Positions 41,259 through 51,556 of a stretch of DNA of 64,000 nt are shown here, in pieces (within the stretch, counting starts at the first letter, position 1; every line of letters starts with the position of its first letter). The notes under the pieces are model-generated. The model was not told the origin of the DNA. It ran no database searches and saw nothing but the letters and a program-made list of their open reading frames with translations. This stretch comes from Ornatilinea apprima (GTDB lineage: Bacteria; Chloroflexota; Anaerolineae; Anaerolineales; Anaerolineaceae), in assembly GCF_001306115.1 (NCBI RefSeq), contig NZ_LGCL01000033.1, forward strand, positions 1 through 64,000, written 5' to 3'. A program made the translations under genes and the position numbers.

Positions 41259-42488
41259 TCAGGACGTGCTGGCAGCCCCGGCTTGCTTCTGGCGGTGAGC
41301 CACCAGGCGGCGCATGATCAGGTAGGCGGCCAGGTTGAGGAACATGATCAGAAAGACGGTGGGCGCCAGCATTTGCGGGCCGGTGGTGTCGAGCAGCATG
41401 CCGGCCAGCCAGGGCAGCAGCATGGCACCGATGCTGTCTCCCATAAAGATGATACCGGTCAGCCGCCCGGTGAGGCGCAGGGATTCACTGGCCCAGGCAA
41501 ACCCCACCGGGAAGATGGGCGCCATAAAGAAGCCGGTCAGGGCGGGAACCAGCCACAGCACAGCCGGCAGCGGCGGCAGCAAAATGAGCATCCCCATGGC
41601 GGTCAGGCAGCCCAGCAGAGCCACCAGCAGAATGGTCTGCGACTTGACGCGCATGGAGAGCAGCACCGCGATGAGCCGCCCGGCGGTGAAGGCAAGCCAG
41701 AAAGCCGAGTTCATATAGGCGGCGGTCTGCTCGACCACCACGTTCAGCGAGGTTAAGAAGGTGAAATACCAGCCGGAAAAAGAGATTTCCGCGCCGACAT
41801 AAAAGAAGAGCATCATTGAGGTTACCGCTACCAGGACGTAGTCGGAGCGGGTGGTGGCCGCCCGCGCTTCTTCGTGGCTTTCGGAAGGCAGCGGGCTGTG
41901 CGCGCGCAACAGCAGTGTCGCGCCGACCAGCAACAGGTAAGCGGATACGATCCAATAGGACAGTTTGACGCCCTCCGCCTGATTGATGAGCTGGGCCACA
42001 ATCAGCGGGGCGATGAAAGCCCCCAGGCCAAAACAAAAATGCAGTCCGGTGATGACCGGGTTGGCGCGTTCGTTATACATCCACACGATGCCGGTGTTGG
42101 CTGCCACAGCGATAACGCTTTCCATTAACCCGGCGAACATGAAGGCCGCGCCCAACAGCCAGTTGGAATGCAAAGAGGGAATCAGAATCACCGCCAGACC
42201 GTCGGCGAAGACGCACGCGCCCATCAACTGGTTAATTTTCACGCGGTCTACCAGCCGCCCCAGGGTGACGGTGCCAATGGAGAAGCCGAGAGAGCGCAGA
42301 AAGAAGATCAGCCCCAGCGCGCCCACCCGCGAACCGGTTTGCTCCGCGAGGGTGGGCAGGGTGGGCCCCACCAGGCTGCCCAACAGCCCCAAACCGCCAA
42401 AAGCAGCAAAATAAGCCAGCATGTTTTGAATCTGATGAGGCTGCGCGCCCAGAGCGCGGTCGATGCGGGTGCGAAAACTGGCGATCAT
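41259..42488 (-). CDS. MFS transporter
   Basis: 409 residues from ATG 42488 with AAGGA eight bases upstream. Twelve hydrophobic segments. The loop motif is GRLVDRVKINQLMG, a variant of the MFS signature. It resembles the sugar-transporter-like FucP/FPN branch (AFGGLGLLGSLVGPTLP in helix 1). The substrate is not predictable. A similar MFS gene is at 44858-46048. Confidence 0.85.
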   Translation of the reverse strand: MIASFRTRIDRALGAQPHQIQNMLAYFAAFGGLGLLGSLVGPTLPTLAEQTGSRVGALGLIFFLRSLGFSIGTVTLGRLVDRVKINQLMGACVFADGLAVILIPSLHSNWLLGAAFMFAGLMESVIAVAANTGIVWMYNERANPVITGLHFCFGLGAFIAPLIVAQLINQAEGVKLSYWIVSAYLLLVGATLLLRAHSPLPSESHEEARAATTRSDYVLVAVTSMMLFFYVGAEISFSGWYFTFLTSLNVVVEQTAAYMNSAFWLAFTAGRLIAVLLSMRVKSQTILLVALLGCLTAMGMLILLPPLPAVLWLVPALTGFFMAPIFPVGFAWASESLRLTGRLTGIIFMGDSIGAMLLPWLAGMLLDTTGPQMLAPTVFLIMFLNLAAYLIMRRLVAHRQKQAGAASTS

Positions 42489-42579
42489 GGAGTGGTCCTT
42501 AGAGAAAAAGTTCAACCCCGATTATACATCCATCCACTATAGGGGGTAAGCAAGACTGGCGGACTTTCTGATTTGGCCG

Positions 42580-42609
42580 TTGACGGCGCATGACCAGGGC
42601 GGGTATAAA
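42580..42609 (+). promoter_or_regulatory. Promoter of the radical SAM gene
   Basis: TTGACG at 42580-42585 and TATAAA at 42604-42609 are 18 bases apart. A leader of about 75 bases follows before the start codon. Confidence 0.55.
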
Positions 42610-42691
42610 ATGAGATGGATTTGCTGGCGCGCTGCAGAGCGCTCAGGCGTCATCTGCCAATAGATGGTGCTGCGCAGAACTGGAGATTGAG

Positions 42692-43564
42692 TTGATCCGC
42701 GAGATGGAAGCCAAAACGATGTTAAACCGCTATCGCCAGCCCGACGATTGGTTCGGGCTGACGTATGGCTTTAACATTTACCGCGGCTGCCAGCACCAGT
42801 GTATTTACTGCGACTCGCGCAGCGAATGCTACCAGATCGAAGATTTCAACGATGTGCTGGTCAAGGTCAACGCGCCCGAAGTGCTGCGCGCGGAATTAAA
42901 GCGCAAGCGCGTGAAGGGCACGATTGGCACCGGCTCCATGAGCGACCCCTATACCTTTGTGGAGCGGGACTACCGCCTGACTCGCCGCGCGCTGGAGGTG
43001 ATTGCTGAGGCTGGCTTCCCGCTGCATTTGCTGACGAAGAGCGACATGGTGACGCGCGACGCGGATGTGCTGGTTGAGATTCACCGCAAGAGCATGGCGG
43101 TGGTGGCCTTCACACTCACCACCGCCGACGACGACCTGGCGCGCGTGCTGGAGCCTTACGCCCCGCCGCCCTCGCGCCGGCTGCGGGCGCTGGAAAACCT
43201 TTCTGCTGCGGGTGTGCGCACCGGGGTGGCGTTGATGCCGGTGCTGCCGTTTCTTGAAGACAGTGAGAAGAACCTGCTGACCATCGCGCGCAGGGCGAAA
43301 GAGGTCGGGGCGGATTATCTGCTGCCGGCGGTGGGTATGACTCTGCGCGACCGCCAGCGCCTGTATTTCTACGAGCAGTTGGATGAGCATTTTCCTGGCT
43401 TGCGGGCGCGCTACGAGCAGACCTACGGCGAGCGCTACGACGCGCGCCCGCTGAACTGGAAGGCGCTGAATGCCGCCCTGGGCGCCGAGTGCCAGCGCCT
43501 GGGCCTGTCCACACGCACGCCGCGCTGGCATCCGCCCAGGGTGGAGCAATTGAGCTGGATTTGA
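42692..43564 (+). CDS. Radical SAM protein, spore-photoproduct-lyase (SplB)-like group
   Basis: 290 residues from TTG 42692 (GGAGATTGAG upstream; ATG 42704 is an alternative). The radical SAM cluster motif is GCQHQCIYCDSR (CxxxCxxC). GTIGTGSMSDPYTFVE and the late RTPRWHPPR are features of the small SplB-related Fe-S proteins found beside many bacterial genes and annotated as DNA-photolyase-like. Whether it repairs DNA or modifies another substrate is unknown. The cysteine motif is intact. Confidence 0.85.
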   Translation: MIREMEAKTMLNRYRQPDDWFGLTYGFNIYRGCQHQCIYCDSRSECYQIEDFNDVLVKVNAPEVLRAELKRKRVKGTIGTGSMSDPYTFVERDYRLTRRALEVIAEAGFPLHLLTKSDMVTRDADVLVEIHRKSMAVVAFTLTTADDDLARVLEPYAPPPSRRLRALENLSAAGVRTGVALMPVLPFLEDSEKNLLTIARRAKEVGADYLLPAVGMTLRDRQRLYFYEQLDEHFPGLRARYEQTYGERYDARPLNWKALNAALGAECQRLGLSTRTPRWHPPRVEQLSWI

Positions 43565-43575
43565 AGCGCGGAAAG

Positions 43576-44574
43576 TCAATTGTTGGGCTTTTGCTCACCG
43601 GCTGCTGGTAGCCGGAGCTTTTTTTGTGCCGCTTTGCTTTGCAAGAAATGCGGAAGCAGATTCATCGCAAGAATCAGAAGGGGAATCACAAAACCGGCTT
43701 TTTGACTCTCAAATCCAAAGAACTGCATCAGAATACCCGGTAGATAGCCCAGCAGGATGGGCGCAATTTCAACTGGAAATATAAAAAGAGTCAACAAATC
43801 AGGCAGCGAAAAATACGGAATGCTGAGTACCCAGGCTGCTGACAGCGCCAAAAAACGTTGTTGTTTCGTCGCGGGGATGACCAGCGCCGGTAGACTCAAG
43901 AGCATTGCCCATGGACCAATCCACTGCCAGAGAGAAATATTGCCTGCCGTATAAACAGCCCCTCTTCTGGAGAGAATTTCGAGAATCCAACCCGGATAAA
44001 AAAGAAGCGAAACGATAAATCCAACCATGGGGATGATTAGAATGCGAATTTTTTCCCGGAATGAAGTGTTTGAAAATAGTAAGAGCAGAAAAACGAAAAT
44101 TGTGCCAGATTGGGGTTTGGCCGCGGCCAAAAAACATGCTATCCCAGCCATCCACCACCGGCGGTGATGGATGGACCACCAGAACAATCCTAACAGGCCG
44201 CAAAGGATACCTGTAATTTGTCCCCAGAATAAGACACTGCTCATCTGGTAGGATAGCAAAGCCAGAGCACTGTTTCCATTAAACACCCTCGCGGCAAACC
44301 AGACGCCTAAAACACTTAATCCGATCCATAGGATATAACTCGCTTCAAATGGCAGCCAAGAGAGGATTTGAAAAAAAGGCAGCAGCCAGTAGCCATAAAA
44401 GTATTGGCTGAAATCTCCTTTAGTCCTAGCCAGATAGGCTTTGAAGTCTACAAAATCGCCGGTATGGCAAACGACGAACGAGATGGATATGGTTAGCACA
44501 AAAACAATTGCTGCAAATTCTCCAGCAGACGGTTTCTTAAAAATGCGATGGTCGATGTTTTCCATAGCGAACAT
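43576..44574 (-). CDS. Multi-spanning membrane protein, DUF2029-like (GT-C/GT87)
   Basis: 332 residues from ATG 44574 (weak GGGG upstream). About nine to ten hydrophobic helices. Early acidic residues after helix 1 (CHTGDFVDFKAYLARTKGDFSQYFYG) and the FLAAAKPQSG motif match mannosyltransferase-like GT87/DUF2029 proteins, in which the Lys-Pro-Gln is conserved. Its base composition is lower in GC than its neighbours, suggesting transfer. It shares the family with the gene at 49722-50792. Confidence 0.7.
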   Translation of the reverse strand: MFAMENIDHRIFKKPSAGEFAAIVFVLTISISFVVCHTGDFVDFKAYLARTKGDFSQYFYGYWLLPFFQILSWLPFEASYILWIGLSVLGVWFAARVFNGNSALALLSYQMSSVLFWGQITGILCGLLGLFWWSIHHRRWWMAGIACFLAAAKPQSGTIFVFLLLLFSNTSFREKIRILIIPMVGFIVSLLFYPGWILEILSRRGAVYTAGNISLWQWIGPWAMLLSLPALVIPATKQQRFLALSAAWVLSIPYFSLPDLLTLFIFPVEIAPILLGYLPGILMQFFGFESQKAGFVIPLLILAMNLLPHFLQSKAAQKKLRLPAAGEQKPNN

Positions 44575-44804
44575 GGTGAATATTGCCCCCAAATAAACAA
44601 AGCAATGAATGTCAAGATGAGACTGCCGATAATGGACTCAACAGCCCATTCGGCGTCGTTTTGTGTACCAAATCAATTCAGGCTAGCAAATGCAATATGG
44701 AGTTAATCTCCCCCGTTTTTCTGAAAAATGATGGTGTGATGATGAAGATATTATTATCGATTCAATAAAAAAAAGAAACCGTAAATTGAATGTTTTTTGT
44801 TGGC

Positions 44805-44829
44805 AAAAAATCCCCGCCGTGAGGCGGGG
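44805..44829 (-). terminator. Rho-independent terminator
   Basis: On the minus strand CCCCGCC and GGCGGGG pair around TCAC and are followed by ATTTTTT. It lies 29 bases after the MFS stop. The gap 44575-44804 is AT-rich and shows no convincing gene. Confidence 0.85.
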
Positions 44830-44857
44830 TAAGGAAGGATTGAACAGATAAGGTCAA

Positions 44858-46048
44858 TCAGGGCCGCGGACGGGCGGGAATCGCTGCCGGCGGGGCGGAG
44901 CGGCGCGTAACCGAGAATGCGATAGCCAGCATGAGGACGATGAGAGCGCCGACCGCGAAGGTGAACACACGCGTGCTGGTTTGTTCGATGACGACGCCCT
45001 GCAGCCAGGGGATGAGCATGCCGCCCACCGAGCCCATGGCCGCGGCCACACTGGCGGCTTTGCCGGGGCCCTGCGAAAAAGTTTCGGTGGTGATGCCGAT
45101 CATGGTGGGGTAGACCGCGCCGAAGCCAAAGCCGATCATCAGCACCGCCACCACGCTGAGGGCGGCTTGCCCGTGGCTGACGGCCAGCAAAATCGCGCCG
45201 GCGGCCGCTTCAACCAGGCTGGAAACCAGCACCGCGGCGGGAGAGAGGCGCATGCCCAGGCCGGCCGAGACCAGCCGCCCGGCGGTGAGCGCCAGCCAGA
45301 ATCCCGAGGTAACCAGGGCGGCCTGCGCGGTTTGCATGGCGGCCGACTGTTCAAAGTAGATGGTGGCCCACCCGCCAATGCCGTTCTCGGTGCCGACGTA
45401 AATGAGCAACACCATGCCAAACAGCCATAAGAGCGGCGAGCGGTAGACGCTGGCTGCCGGGGCGCTGCCAGGCTGCGCGGTGGGGGCTTCTTCGTCTACG
45501 CGGGTGCGCAGCATCCACACACCGCTGACCGCCAGCATGCCGGCACTGATCCACACTGCCGGAAGGCCGGTTTGCCAGGTTTTGAGCGCGAAGCTGACCA
45601 GCGCCGGCCCCACAAAAGCCCCCAACCCGAAGAACAGGTTGAGCAGATTGAGCGCGGAGACGCTGCGGTTTTTGAAGACGCGCGCGATGAGCACGTTGCC
45701 GCCCAGGTCTACCGCGCCGTGGCCGAACCCGGCCAGCAGGGCGAAGAAAAGGGTGAGCAGGTACACGCGCGTGAAGGTGTAGCTGACAATGCCGATGACC
45801 ATCAGCGCCACACCCACAATCAAGACCGGCTTTTGCCCCACGCGGTCGCTGAGCGGGCCGGCTGCCAGCTGGCTGATGAGCGCCCCGGCGAACAGGGCGG
45901 TGAAGATTACGCCGATTTCGGTGAGGGTGGTTTGGTTGAGCTGAGCGAATTCGGCCAGCAACGGGCCGTTGACGGCGGTAAGGCTGCCCAGCGCGAAGAA
46001 GATCACGCAGGAAATGATCAAGATGATTTTGCTGTTTGCAGATTGCAT
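44858..46048 (-). CDS. MFS transporter (FucP/sugar-like)
   Basis: 396 residues, twelve hydrophobic segments. Loop motif GPLSDRVGQKPVLIVG (A-motif of MFS) and helix 4 GFGHGAVDLGGN, typical of FucP-like sugar or FosA-like transporters. Helix 7 region GTENGIGGWATIYF is also characteristic. It probably imports a sugar or small organic molecule. Three 10-bp-spaced repeats lie about 70 bases upstream and may control it. Confidence 0.88.
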   Translation of the reverse strand: MQSANSKIILIISCVIFFALGSLTAVNGPLLAEFAQLNQTTLTEIGVIFTALFAGALISQLAAGPLSDRVGQKPVLIVGVALMVIGIVSYTFTRVYLLTLFFALLAGFGHGAVDLGGNVLIARVFKNRSVSALNLLNLFFGLGAFVGPALVSFALKTWQTGLPAVWISAGMLAVSGVWMLRTRVDEEAPTAQPGSAPAASVYRSPLLWLFGMVLLIYVGTENGIGGWATIYFEQSAAMQTAQAALVTSGFWLALTAGRLVSAGLGMRLSPAAVLVSSLVEAAAGAILLAVSHGQAALSVVAVLMIGFGFGAVYPTMIGITTETFSQGPGKAASVAAAMGSVGGMLIPWLQGVVIEQTSTRVFTFAVGALIVLMLAIAFSVTRRSAPPAAIPARPRP

Positions 46049-46118
46049 GGTAAATAACCTGACCCTTTATTTGGATATGAAACCAGTCTACGCCGGAATG
46101 CGGGTTTTGTCAAGACGT

Positions 46119-46146
46119 TTCGTGTAAATTCGTGTAATTTCGTGTA
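46119..46146. repeat. Three 10-bp-spaced direct repeats upstream of MFS gene
   Basis: TTCGTGTA occurs with CGTGTA at 46121-46126, 46131-46136 and 46141-46146, exactly one helical turn apart. Such phased direct repeats are typical binding sites for response regulators or for initiator proteins that bind cooperatively to one DNA face. No regulator gene is adjacent, so the binder is unknown. Confidence 0.6.
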
Positions 46147-46197
46147 CTTAATATGTTCAATATCGTGCAAAAAAACGCAAACATAGAGCGGCACACA

Positions 46198-46228
46198 AAT
46201 GAAAAGAGCGAGCCGCGTGGCTCGCTCT
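46198..46228 (-). terminator. Rho-independent terminator of the helicase gene
   Basis: AGAGCGAGCC and GGCTCGCTCT pair around four bases and are followed on the minus strand by TTTTCATTT, 20 bases after the helicase stop. Confidence 0.85.
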
Positions 46229-46247
46229 GAGAGGATTGGGGTAATGG

Positions 46248-47507
<1,260 letters not shown>

Positions 47508-47767
47508 AAAAAGTTCCTTTTCTTCAGAAGTCAAAAGCGGATGTCAGGGGAATGAGGCTTGGCTCAAAAAGTAACAGCGGCAAAGACTGCTGATGTGGTT
47601 TTCTTCAGTGAGAATGCTTAGAATTTTTCCCACCGGTATGATGTTGCTGTCCGGCGAGCCTTTTGGCAAGCGAACTTGTCCAGTATACCACAGGAATCAC
47701 AGGTTCCGCGTATTTTCCCGGCCAATTTGCCCCAAAATGGCTGGATGAGATGAACAAGCTCTCATAT

Positions 47768-47800
47768 AAAAAAAGCCTTTCCCGCCACGGCGGGAAAGGC
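47768..47800 (-). terminator. Rho-independent terminator
   Basis: On the minus strand GCCTTTCCCGCC and GGCGGGAAAGGC pair around two bases and are followed by TTTTTTT. It lies 18 bases after the PH-domain stop. The gap 47535-47767 otherwise shows no gene. Confidence 0.85.
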
Positions 47801-47818
47801 CGGCAAGGCGCGCGAAAT

Positions 47819-48190
47819 TTACTTGAGCACAAACTGCGCCAGGGCTTTTTGGAAGCCGGTGATGTCGGTGCCGCGCTTGAACTCGCGCACAATCGGGTTG
47901 GGCTCGCCAATGAGATAGATTTTGACCTCAGAGTCGAGGTCGAAGGTGCCTGGCGATTCGACCGCGAAATGGGAGATGGCGCGGTAAGGGATGGAGTGGT
48001 ATTCCACTTTGCTGCCGGTCAGGCCCTGCTTGTCGACCAGCACCAGGCGCTTGTCAGTAAAGATGAACAGGTCGCGCAGCACGCGAAAGGCTTTCACCAC
48101 CTGCTCGCCCTCGCATAAGATGGCGTTCAGGTCGCGTTGCAGGTTTTTGCTATCCACTTCTGAGGCGTTGCCAAACAGGGCTTGCAGCAT
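47819..48190 (-). CDS. Bacterial PH-domain protein
   Basis: 123 residues. PH_1/bPH-type pattern: ILCEGEQVVKAFRVLRDLFIFTDKRLVLVDKQ, then YHSIPYRAISHFAVESPG, and KIYLIGEPNPIVREFKRG, with a final amphipathic helix (ITGFQKALAQFVL). These domains are cytosolic and oligomerise into beta-sandwich rings; the role is poorly known. It probably starts at ATG 48190 with AAGGAGACAATT. It is divergent from the zinc-ribbon gene. Confidence 0.88.
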   Translation of the reverse strand: MLQALFGNASEVDSKNLQRDLNAILCEGEQVVKAFRVLRDLFIFTDKRLVLVDKQGLTGSKVEYHSIPYRAISHFAVESPGTFDLDSEVKIYLIGEPNPIVREFKRGTDITGFQKALAQFVLK

Positions 48191-48423
48191 AATTGTCTCC
48201 TTGAGATGAAAGAGTGGGGGCGTTTGCCGCCCGCGCGAAACGACGCGGACTTGGACGCGTCATCCATTCATGCTATTATAAGTTAAGGAAGTCTCACCGG
48301 GTATGCATGCCTGCTTTGTTTTTTCGCAGACCCGCAAACCTCACCGCGAATCCGCGCCTGGCCGGATTCGTTTTTTTATTACTGGAACGTTTATGGGAAC
48401 GGTATTGGGAAGGAAGGTGTGAA

Positions 48424-49020
48424 ATGAGCGGTTGTGTTCACCTGGCTTTTGCGGTTTCTCCCGCGCCCGGCCCCAGCCTGGCAAAAAGCCCTTTGGGCGG
48501 CTCTGGCCCGGCGGCGCGGCAGCCTTTGGAGGAGTTATGTTTTAACCCGCTGGCGGTGGAGCTGCGCACCGTTAAAAATGAGATGGAGCGGGGATTTAAT
48601 CTCTGCTGCCCGGACTGCCGGCATGTCCATTTTGTTGTGGCCGAAGAAATCGTTGAGCAGCTGCCGTACGCGTACTCCGGTCACCGCCAGCCGGCCAGCG
48701 CGCGGATTCAGTTTTCTGGCGCTTTCGCGCGCCTTTTCACGCCACAGACCTGCCGCCGCGTAACACCCTTGATCGCCGCGCTGCTGGCCTTCACGGCTGG
48801 TTTGGCGGTGGGTGTTCACCCCCTGGTGAGCGGGTGGCTGGCGCTGATGGTGGGGATGGGGGGCGGTTTGTGGATCAGCCGCGCGCTGGTTGAGCCGCTG
48901 TTAAGACTGGTTATGGCGGAGCGGATGCCCATTTTTCTCATTCCCTGCCCGCACTGCCAGCAGACGGCCGCGGTGGCCACCGATGGCAAGGCTTTCTTCC
49001 TGGGCGCGCCTGGCAGGTAG
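48424..49020 (+). CDS. Zinc-binding membrane protein
   Basis: 198 residues; ATG 48424 is preferred (GGAAGGTG at 48411-48418), since the upstream 70 residues of the longest frame look non-coding. A first zinc ribbon has CCPDCRHVHFVV. Two helices lie at ~110-145 (LIAALLAFTAGLAVGV, LMVGMGGGLWISRAL). A second CPHCQQTAAV element is near the C-terminus. Both ribbons would face the cytosol. The function is unknown. Confidence 0.65.
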   Translation: MSGCVHLAFAVSPAPGPSLAKSPLGGSGPAARQPLEELCFNPLAVELRTVKNEMERGFNLCCPDCRHVHFVVAEEIVEQLPYAYSGHRQPASARIQFSGAFARLFTPQTCRRVTPLIAALLAFTAGLAVGVHPLVSGWLALMVGMGGGLWISRALVEPLLRLVMAERMPIFLIPCPHCQQTAAVATDGKAFFLGAPGR

Positions 49021-49041
49021 GGAAAGGCGGCCCGTACCCAT

Positions 49042-49069
49042 CAAAAGAGGCGCGCCCGCGCCTCTTTTG
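49042..49069. terminator. Bidirectional Rho-independent terminator
   Basis: CAAAAGAGGCGC and GCGCCTCTTTTG pair perfectly around four bases and are T-rich on both outer sides. It lies between convergent genes. Confidence 0.85.
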
Positions 49070-49091
49070 TGCTTTTTCGGTTGGCGTTAAC

Positions 49092-49607
49092 TCAGGTGGT
49101 AATGTCAATCATTCCACCGGCGCGCAGCAGACCGGCCTGATTGAGCTGTGAGTAGAGCTGGTTGGCCTGTTCCTGGTCCATATTTTCCAGATCGTACTGT
49201 TCGAGAATGGATTGCAGCGACTGCAGAGACGCGCTGTTCACCTGCCGGCCGCCAGACGGTGGAGCGGGCGGTTTTTGGCCGTCGTGCGCCTTGGAGAACA
49301 GCTCGTCGGCGTTGAAACCGGCTTCTTCAATCGCCTCGCGCAAGCCGGGTCCGCGAATGCCAGCCTCTTTGAAGGCTTCAAAGAGTTCTTTGGCATCTTC
49401 GGTGGTGATTTCTTCCTCTTCGTATTCCTCCAGCAGATCCTGCACGGTTTGTTTCTGCTCTTCGCTGAGCTGCTGCGGGCCGCGCATGCCGCCCATACCG
49501 CCCATGGGCGGAGGTCCGCCCGCGCCTTGAATGCCGTTCATCATCAATTGTGCCTCCTGTGTGTCATTTTGACCGGATGTGGTTTGCCCGAATGGGTTAA
49601 TGACCAT
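49092..49607 (-). CDS. Uncharacterised acidic protein with glycine/methionine-rich segment
   Basis: 171 residues from ATG 49607 (no strong site; ATG 49544 is an alternative). A GPPPMGGMGGMRGP segment at ~30-43 is followed by acidic helices (DLLEEYEEEEITTEDAKELFEAFKEAG, DLENMDQEQANQLYSQLNQAG). The helix-loop-helix spacing resembles EF-hand-like pairs, but calcium-binding loops are not clear. It has no signal peptide. It follows the DUF2029 protein in the same direction. Confidence 0.6.
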   Translation of the reverse strand: MVINPFGQTTSGQNDTQEAQLMMNGIQGAGGPPPMGGMGGMRGPQQLSEEQKQTVQDLLEEYEEEEITTEDAKELFEAFKEAGIRGPGLREAIEEAGFNADELFSKAHDGQKPPAPPSGGRQVNSASLQSLQSILEQYDLENMDQEQANQLYSQLNQAGLLRAGGMIDITT

Positions 49608-49657
49608 GCTAATCAGCGCGGATTTAGATTTGATATAGGCGCGGATAAAATGCGCGT

Positions 49658-49681
49658 AAAAAAATCCGCGCTGAAACGCGG
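49658..49681 (-). terminator. Rho-independent terminator of the DUF2029 gene
   Basis: On the minus strand CCGCG and CGCGG pair around TTTCAG and are followed by ATTTTTTT. The short stem is extended by a longer TCAGCGCGGATTT / AAATCCGCGCTGA inverted repeat reaching back to 49614. Confidence 0.7.
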
Positions 49682-49721
49682 CAGTTGGCGCGAGCCGGGT
49701 GGCCAGACGGGAGGGGTTGTG

Positions 49722-50792
49722 TTACAGGGTGGGTAAGCCGCGACGGTTCTTCCATCGCCGGGCGTGTTTGAGCAGCGTGGTGAGGCGCAGATCGATGGTA
49801 TCGGCGTCTGATTCTTCGGGAGCGGGGAGCAGGCAGGCCAGCACCAGCGCCAGGCCGATCATGCCGAGGTGATAAATGCCCATGATCTGCGGGGTGGGGA
49901 TGCCGGTCCAGGTGAGCCAGGCCAGCCCGGCGGAGAAGAGAACGTAAGCCGGGGCAGCGGCCAGATTGCCCGCGGCTGAGAGGGTCAGCAGGGCGGGAAT
50001 GCCGGGCATGCCGTAGGGCATGAGAATGCCCGCCAGCGCCCCGCCGATTTGCCAGTACTTCCAGCGGCGAGAGACCAGCACCAGCCCGGCCAGCGCGGCG
50101 CAAGCCCAGGGGCCAAACTGAATCAGCAGGCTTTGCGAGGCCTCATTCTGCGCCTGGGGCGGGTCGCTGATCAACACGCGCAGCCAGTGGGGGTAGAGCG
50201 GCGCGAACAAGACCCCATAGAGCAGCCCGCTGACCAGCACACCCGCCCAATCGCGGCGTTTGAGGGCGTAGAAAACGCAGATGAACAGCCCGCCCTGCGG
50301 CTTGACCATCAGAAAGCCGTAGCCCAGCACGCGCAGAGCCGTTTGCAGCCAGCGCCGGGGCGCCCGGTCGCTGGCGAAGAGCAGCAGCAGCCCGGCGCCG
50401 ATCAGGTACAGGTCCACGCCGCCCGCCGCCACCAGCCACAGAAAGGTGTTGGTGGCAAACCAGGCCAGGGCCGCCCAGGTTTTTTGGTAAAAGATCACCG
50501 CGAAGATCAGCGCGCCGCCGATGACCAGCATGAGGTGCGGGGTGGTGAAGAGCAGCGGCCACAAGAAGAGCACCGAGAAGGGCGGGTTGTAATAATGGGG
50601 GATGCGCGTTTGCGGCGCCCAGGGGTTCACCCCGCTGAGCAGCAGACCGGTTCCACGGCGCATGTTATCGAAATCAAAGTGATTGACCAGGAAGACTTGA
50701 ACCACCGCCAGCATCAAGACCAGCCCCAGCGCGAACCCAAAAGCGGCGCGGGCCTGGTTGGAGATTTTATTGGATGAGAACTGGAGTCGCAT
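49722..50792 (-). CDS. Multi-spanning membrane protein, DUF2029/GT87-like
   Basis: 356 residues from ATG 50792 with GGGGGG upstream; the TTG at 50798 is rejected. Nine or ten helices. The first-loop acidic motif is HFDFDNMRRGTGLLLSG, followed by NPPFSVLFLWPLLF and GFLMVKPQGGLFI, the KPQG motif shared with the gene at 43576. This suggests a polyprenyl-phosphate-sugar-dependent glycosyltransferase. The high-GC composition matches the chromosome. Confidence 0.75.
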   Translation of the reverse strand: MRLQFSSNKISNQARAAFGFALGLVLMLAVVQVFLVNHFDFDNMRRGTGLLLSGVNPWAPQTRIPHYYNPPFSVLFLWPLLFTTPHLMLVIGGALIFAVIFYQKTWAALAWFATNTFLWLVAAGGVDLYLIGAGLLLLFASDRAPRRWLQTALRVLGYGFLMVKPQGGLFICVFYALKRRDWAGVLVSGLLYGVLFAPLYPHWLRVLISDPPQAQNEASQSLLIQFGPWACAALAGLVLVSRRWKYWQIGGALAGILMPYGMPGIPALLTLSAAGNLAAAPAYVLFSAGLAWLTWTGIPTPQIMGIYHLGMIGLALVLACLLPAPEESDADTIDLRLTTLLKHARRWKNRRGLPTL

Positions 50793-50855
50793 ACGCAACC
50801 CCCCTGGTGGATGGAATATGGATTATTATCGCTTAATTCGGCTGATGGGATTGGC

Positions 50856-51434
50856 TCAAAGGGGGGCGCGCTCGTAATTCATAACAACGACACCATTCGG
50901 GGTGATTGTGCTTTCGGTTACCTTGAACGCCATTGGGAGTGCGCCGTCAGAAAACAACCGCTTGCCAGCGCCCAATGTGATTGGATAGATCATCAGCCAG
51001 AACGTGTCTACCAGATTATGTTTGATGAGCGTCTGAATAAGATTACCACTTCCCCAAACGTGTAAATCTGGACCTTGCTGTTGTTTGAGGCTGGCGACTT
51101 TTTCTGCAATGTCTCCGCTTAAAAATACAGACGGCTGCCATTGACTATAAGTTCTGTTGTTCGAGGCAACATACTTAGTCGCCTGGTTGACTTCCGGCCA
51201 AACATCCGAGTGTTCAGGCCAATACGCCTCCCAAATTTCAAAAGTTGTGCGCCCCAGCAAGAGATCAAACGGCGTGTTCATTTGCCTTCTCAATAACGTT
51301 CCAAGAATCTCATCGGAAAATGGACTGATCCACCCGCCATGCGCGAAGCCACCGCTGGGATCTTCGTCTGGTCCGCCTGGGGCTTGAATCACGCCATCCA
51401 GGGAGATATGTTCAAGCACAATCAATTTTCTCAT
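50856..51434 (-). CDS. Dihydrofolate-reductase/RibD C-terminal-family protein
   Basis: 192 residues. DHFR-fold signature: [52 protein letters not shown] and [21 protein letters not shown]. This is the YyaP/YwjB branch, of unproven substrate, often NADPH-binding. It is the last gene of a minus-strand series that carries attC-like repeats. No own promoter is seen. Confidence 0.85.
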   Translation of the reverse strand: MRKLIVLEHISLDGVIQAPGGPDEDPSGGFAHGGWISPFSDEILGTLLRRQMNTPFDLLLGRTTFEIWEAYWPEHSDVWPEVNQATKYVASNNRTYSQWQPSVFLSGDIAEKVASLKQQQGPDLHVWGSGNLIQTLIKHNLVDTFWLMIYPITLGAGKRLFSDGALPMAFKVTESTITPNGVVVMNYERAPL

Positions 51435-51454
51435 CCGTCAGTTCCTTCCGCGTG

Positions 51455-51556
51455 TAGGCGGGCGTGATTTCTGCTTGGGAGCAGGATTCTGTACTTCCTG
51501 GAAAATGCTCGAAAATGGCACAGAATCCTGCTTATCAGGTGCGTGCTTTGTTAATC
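51455..51556 (-). other. attC-like site A (integron cassette-type palindrome)
   Basis: A perfect 12-bp inverted repeat, GCAGGATTCTGT at 51481-51492 against 51520-51531, is bordered on the right by GCGTGCTTTGTT. It overlaps the stop of the GTPase gene (TAA at 51551-51553). Left and right arms share GGCGGGCGTG, GGGAGCAGGA and GTGCxxGCTTTGTT with site B. The right core is GTTAATC against the GTTRRRY consensus; no clear left core is seen. Confidence 0.4.
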
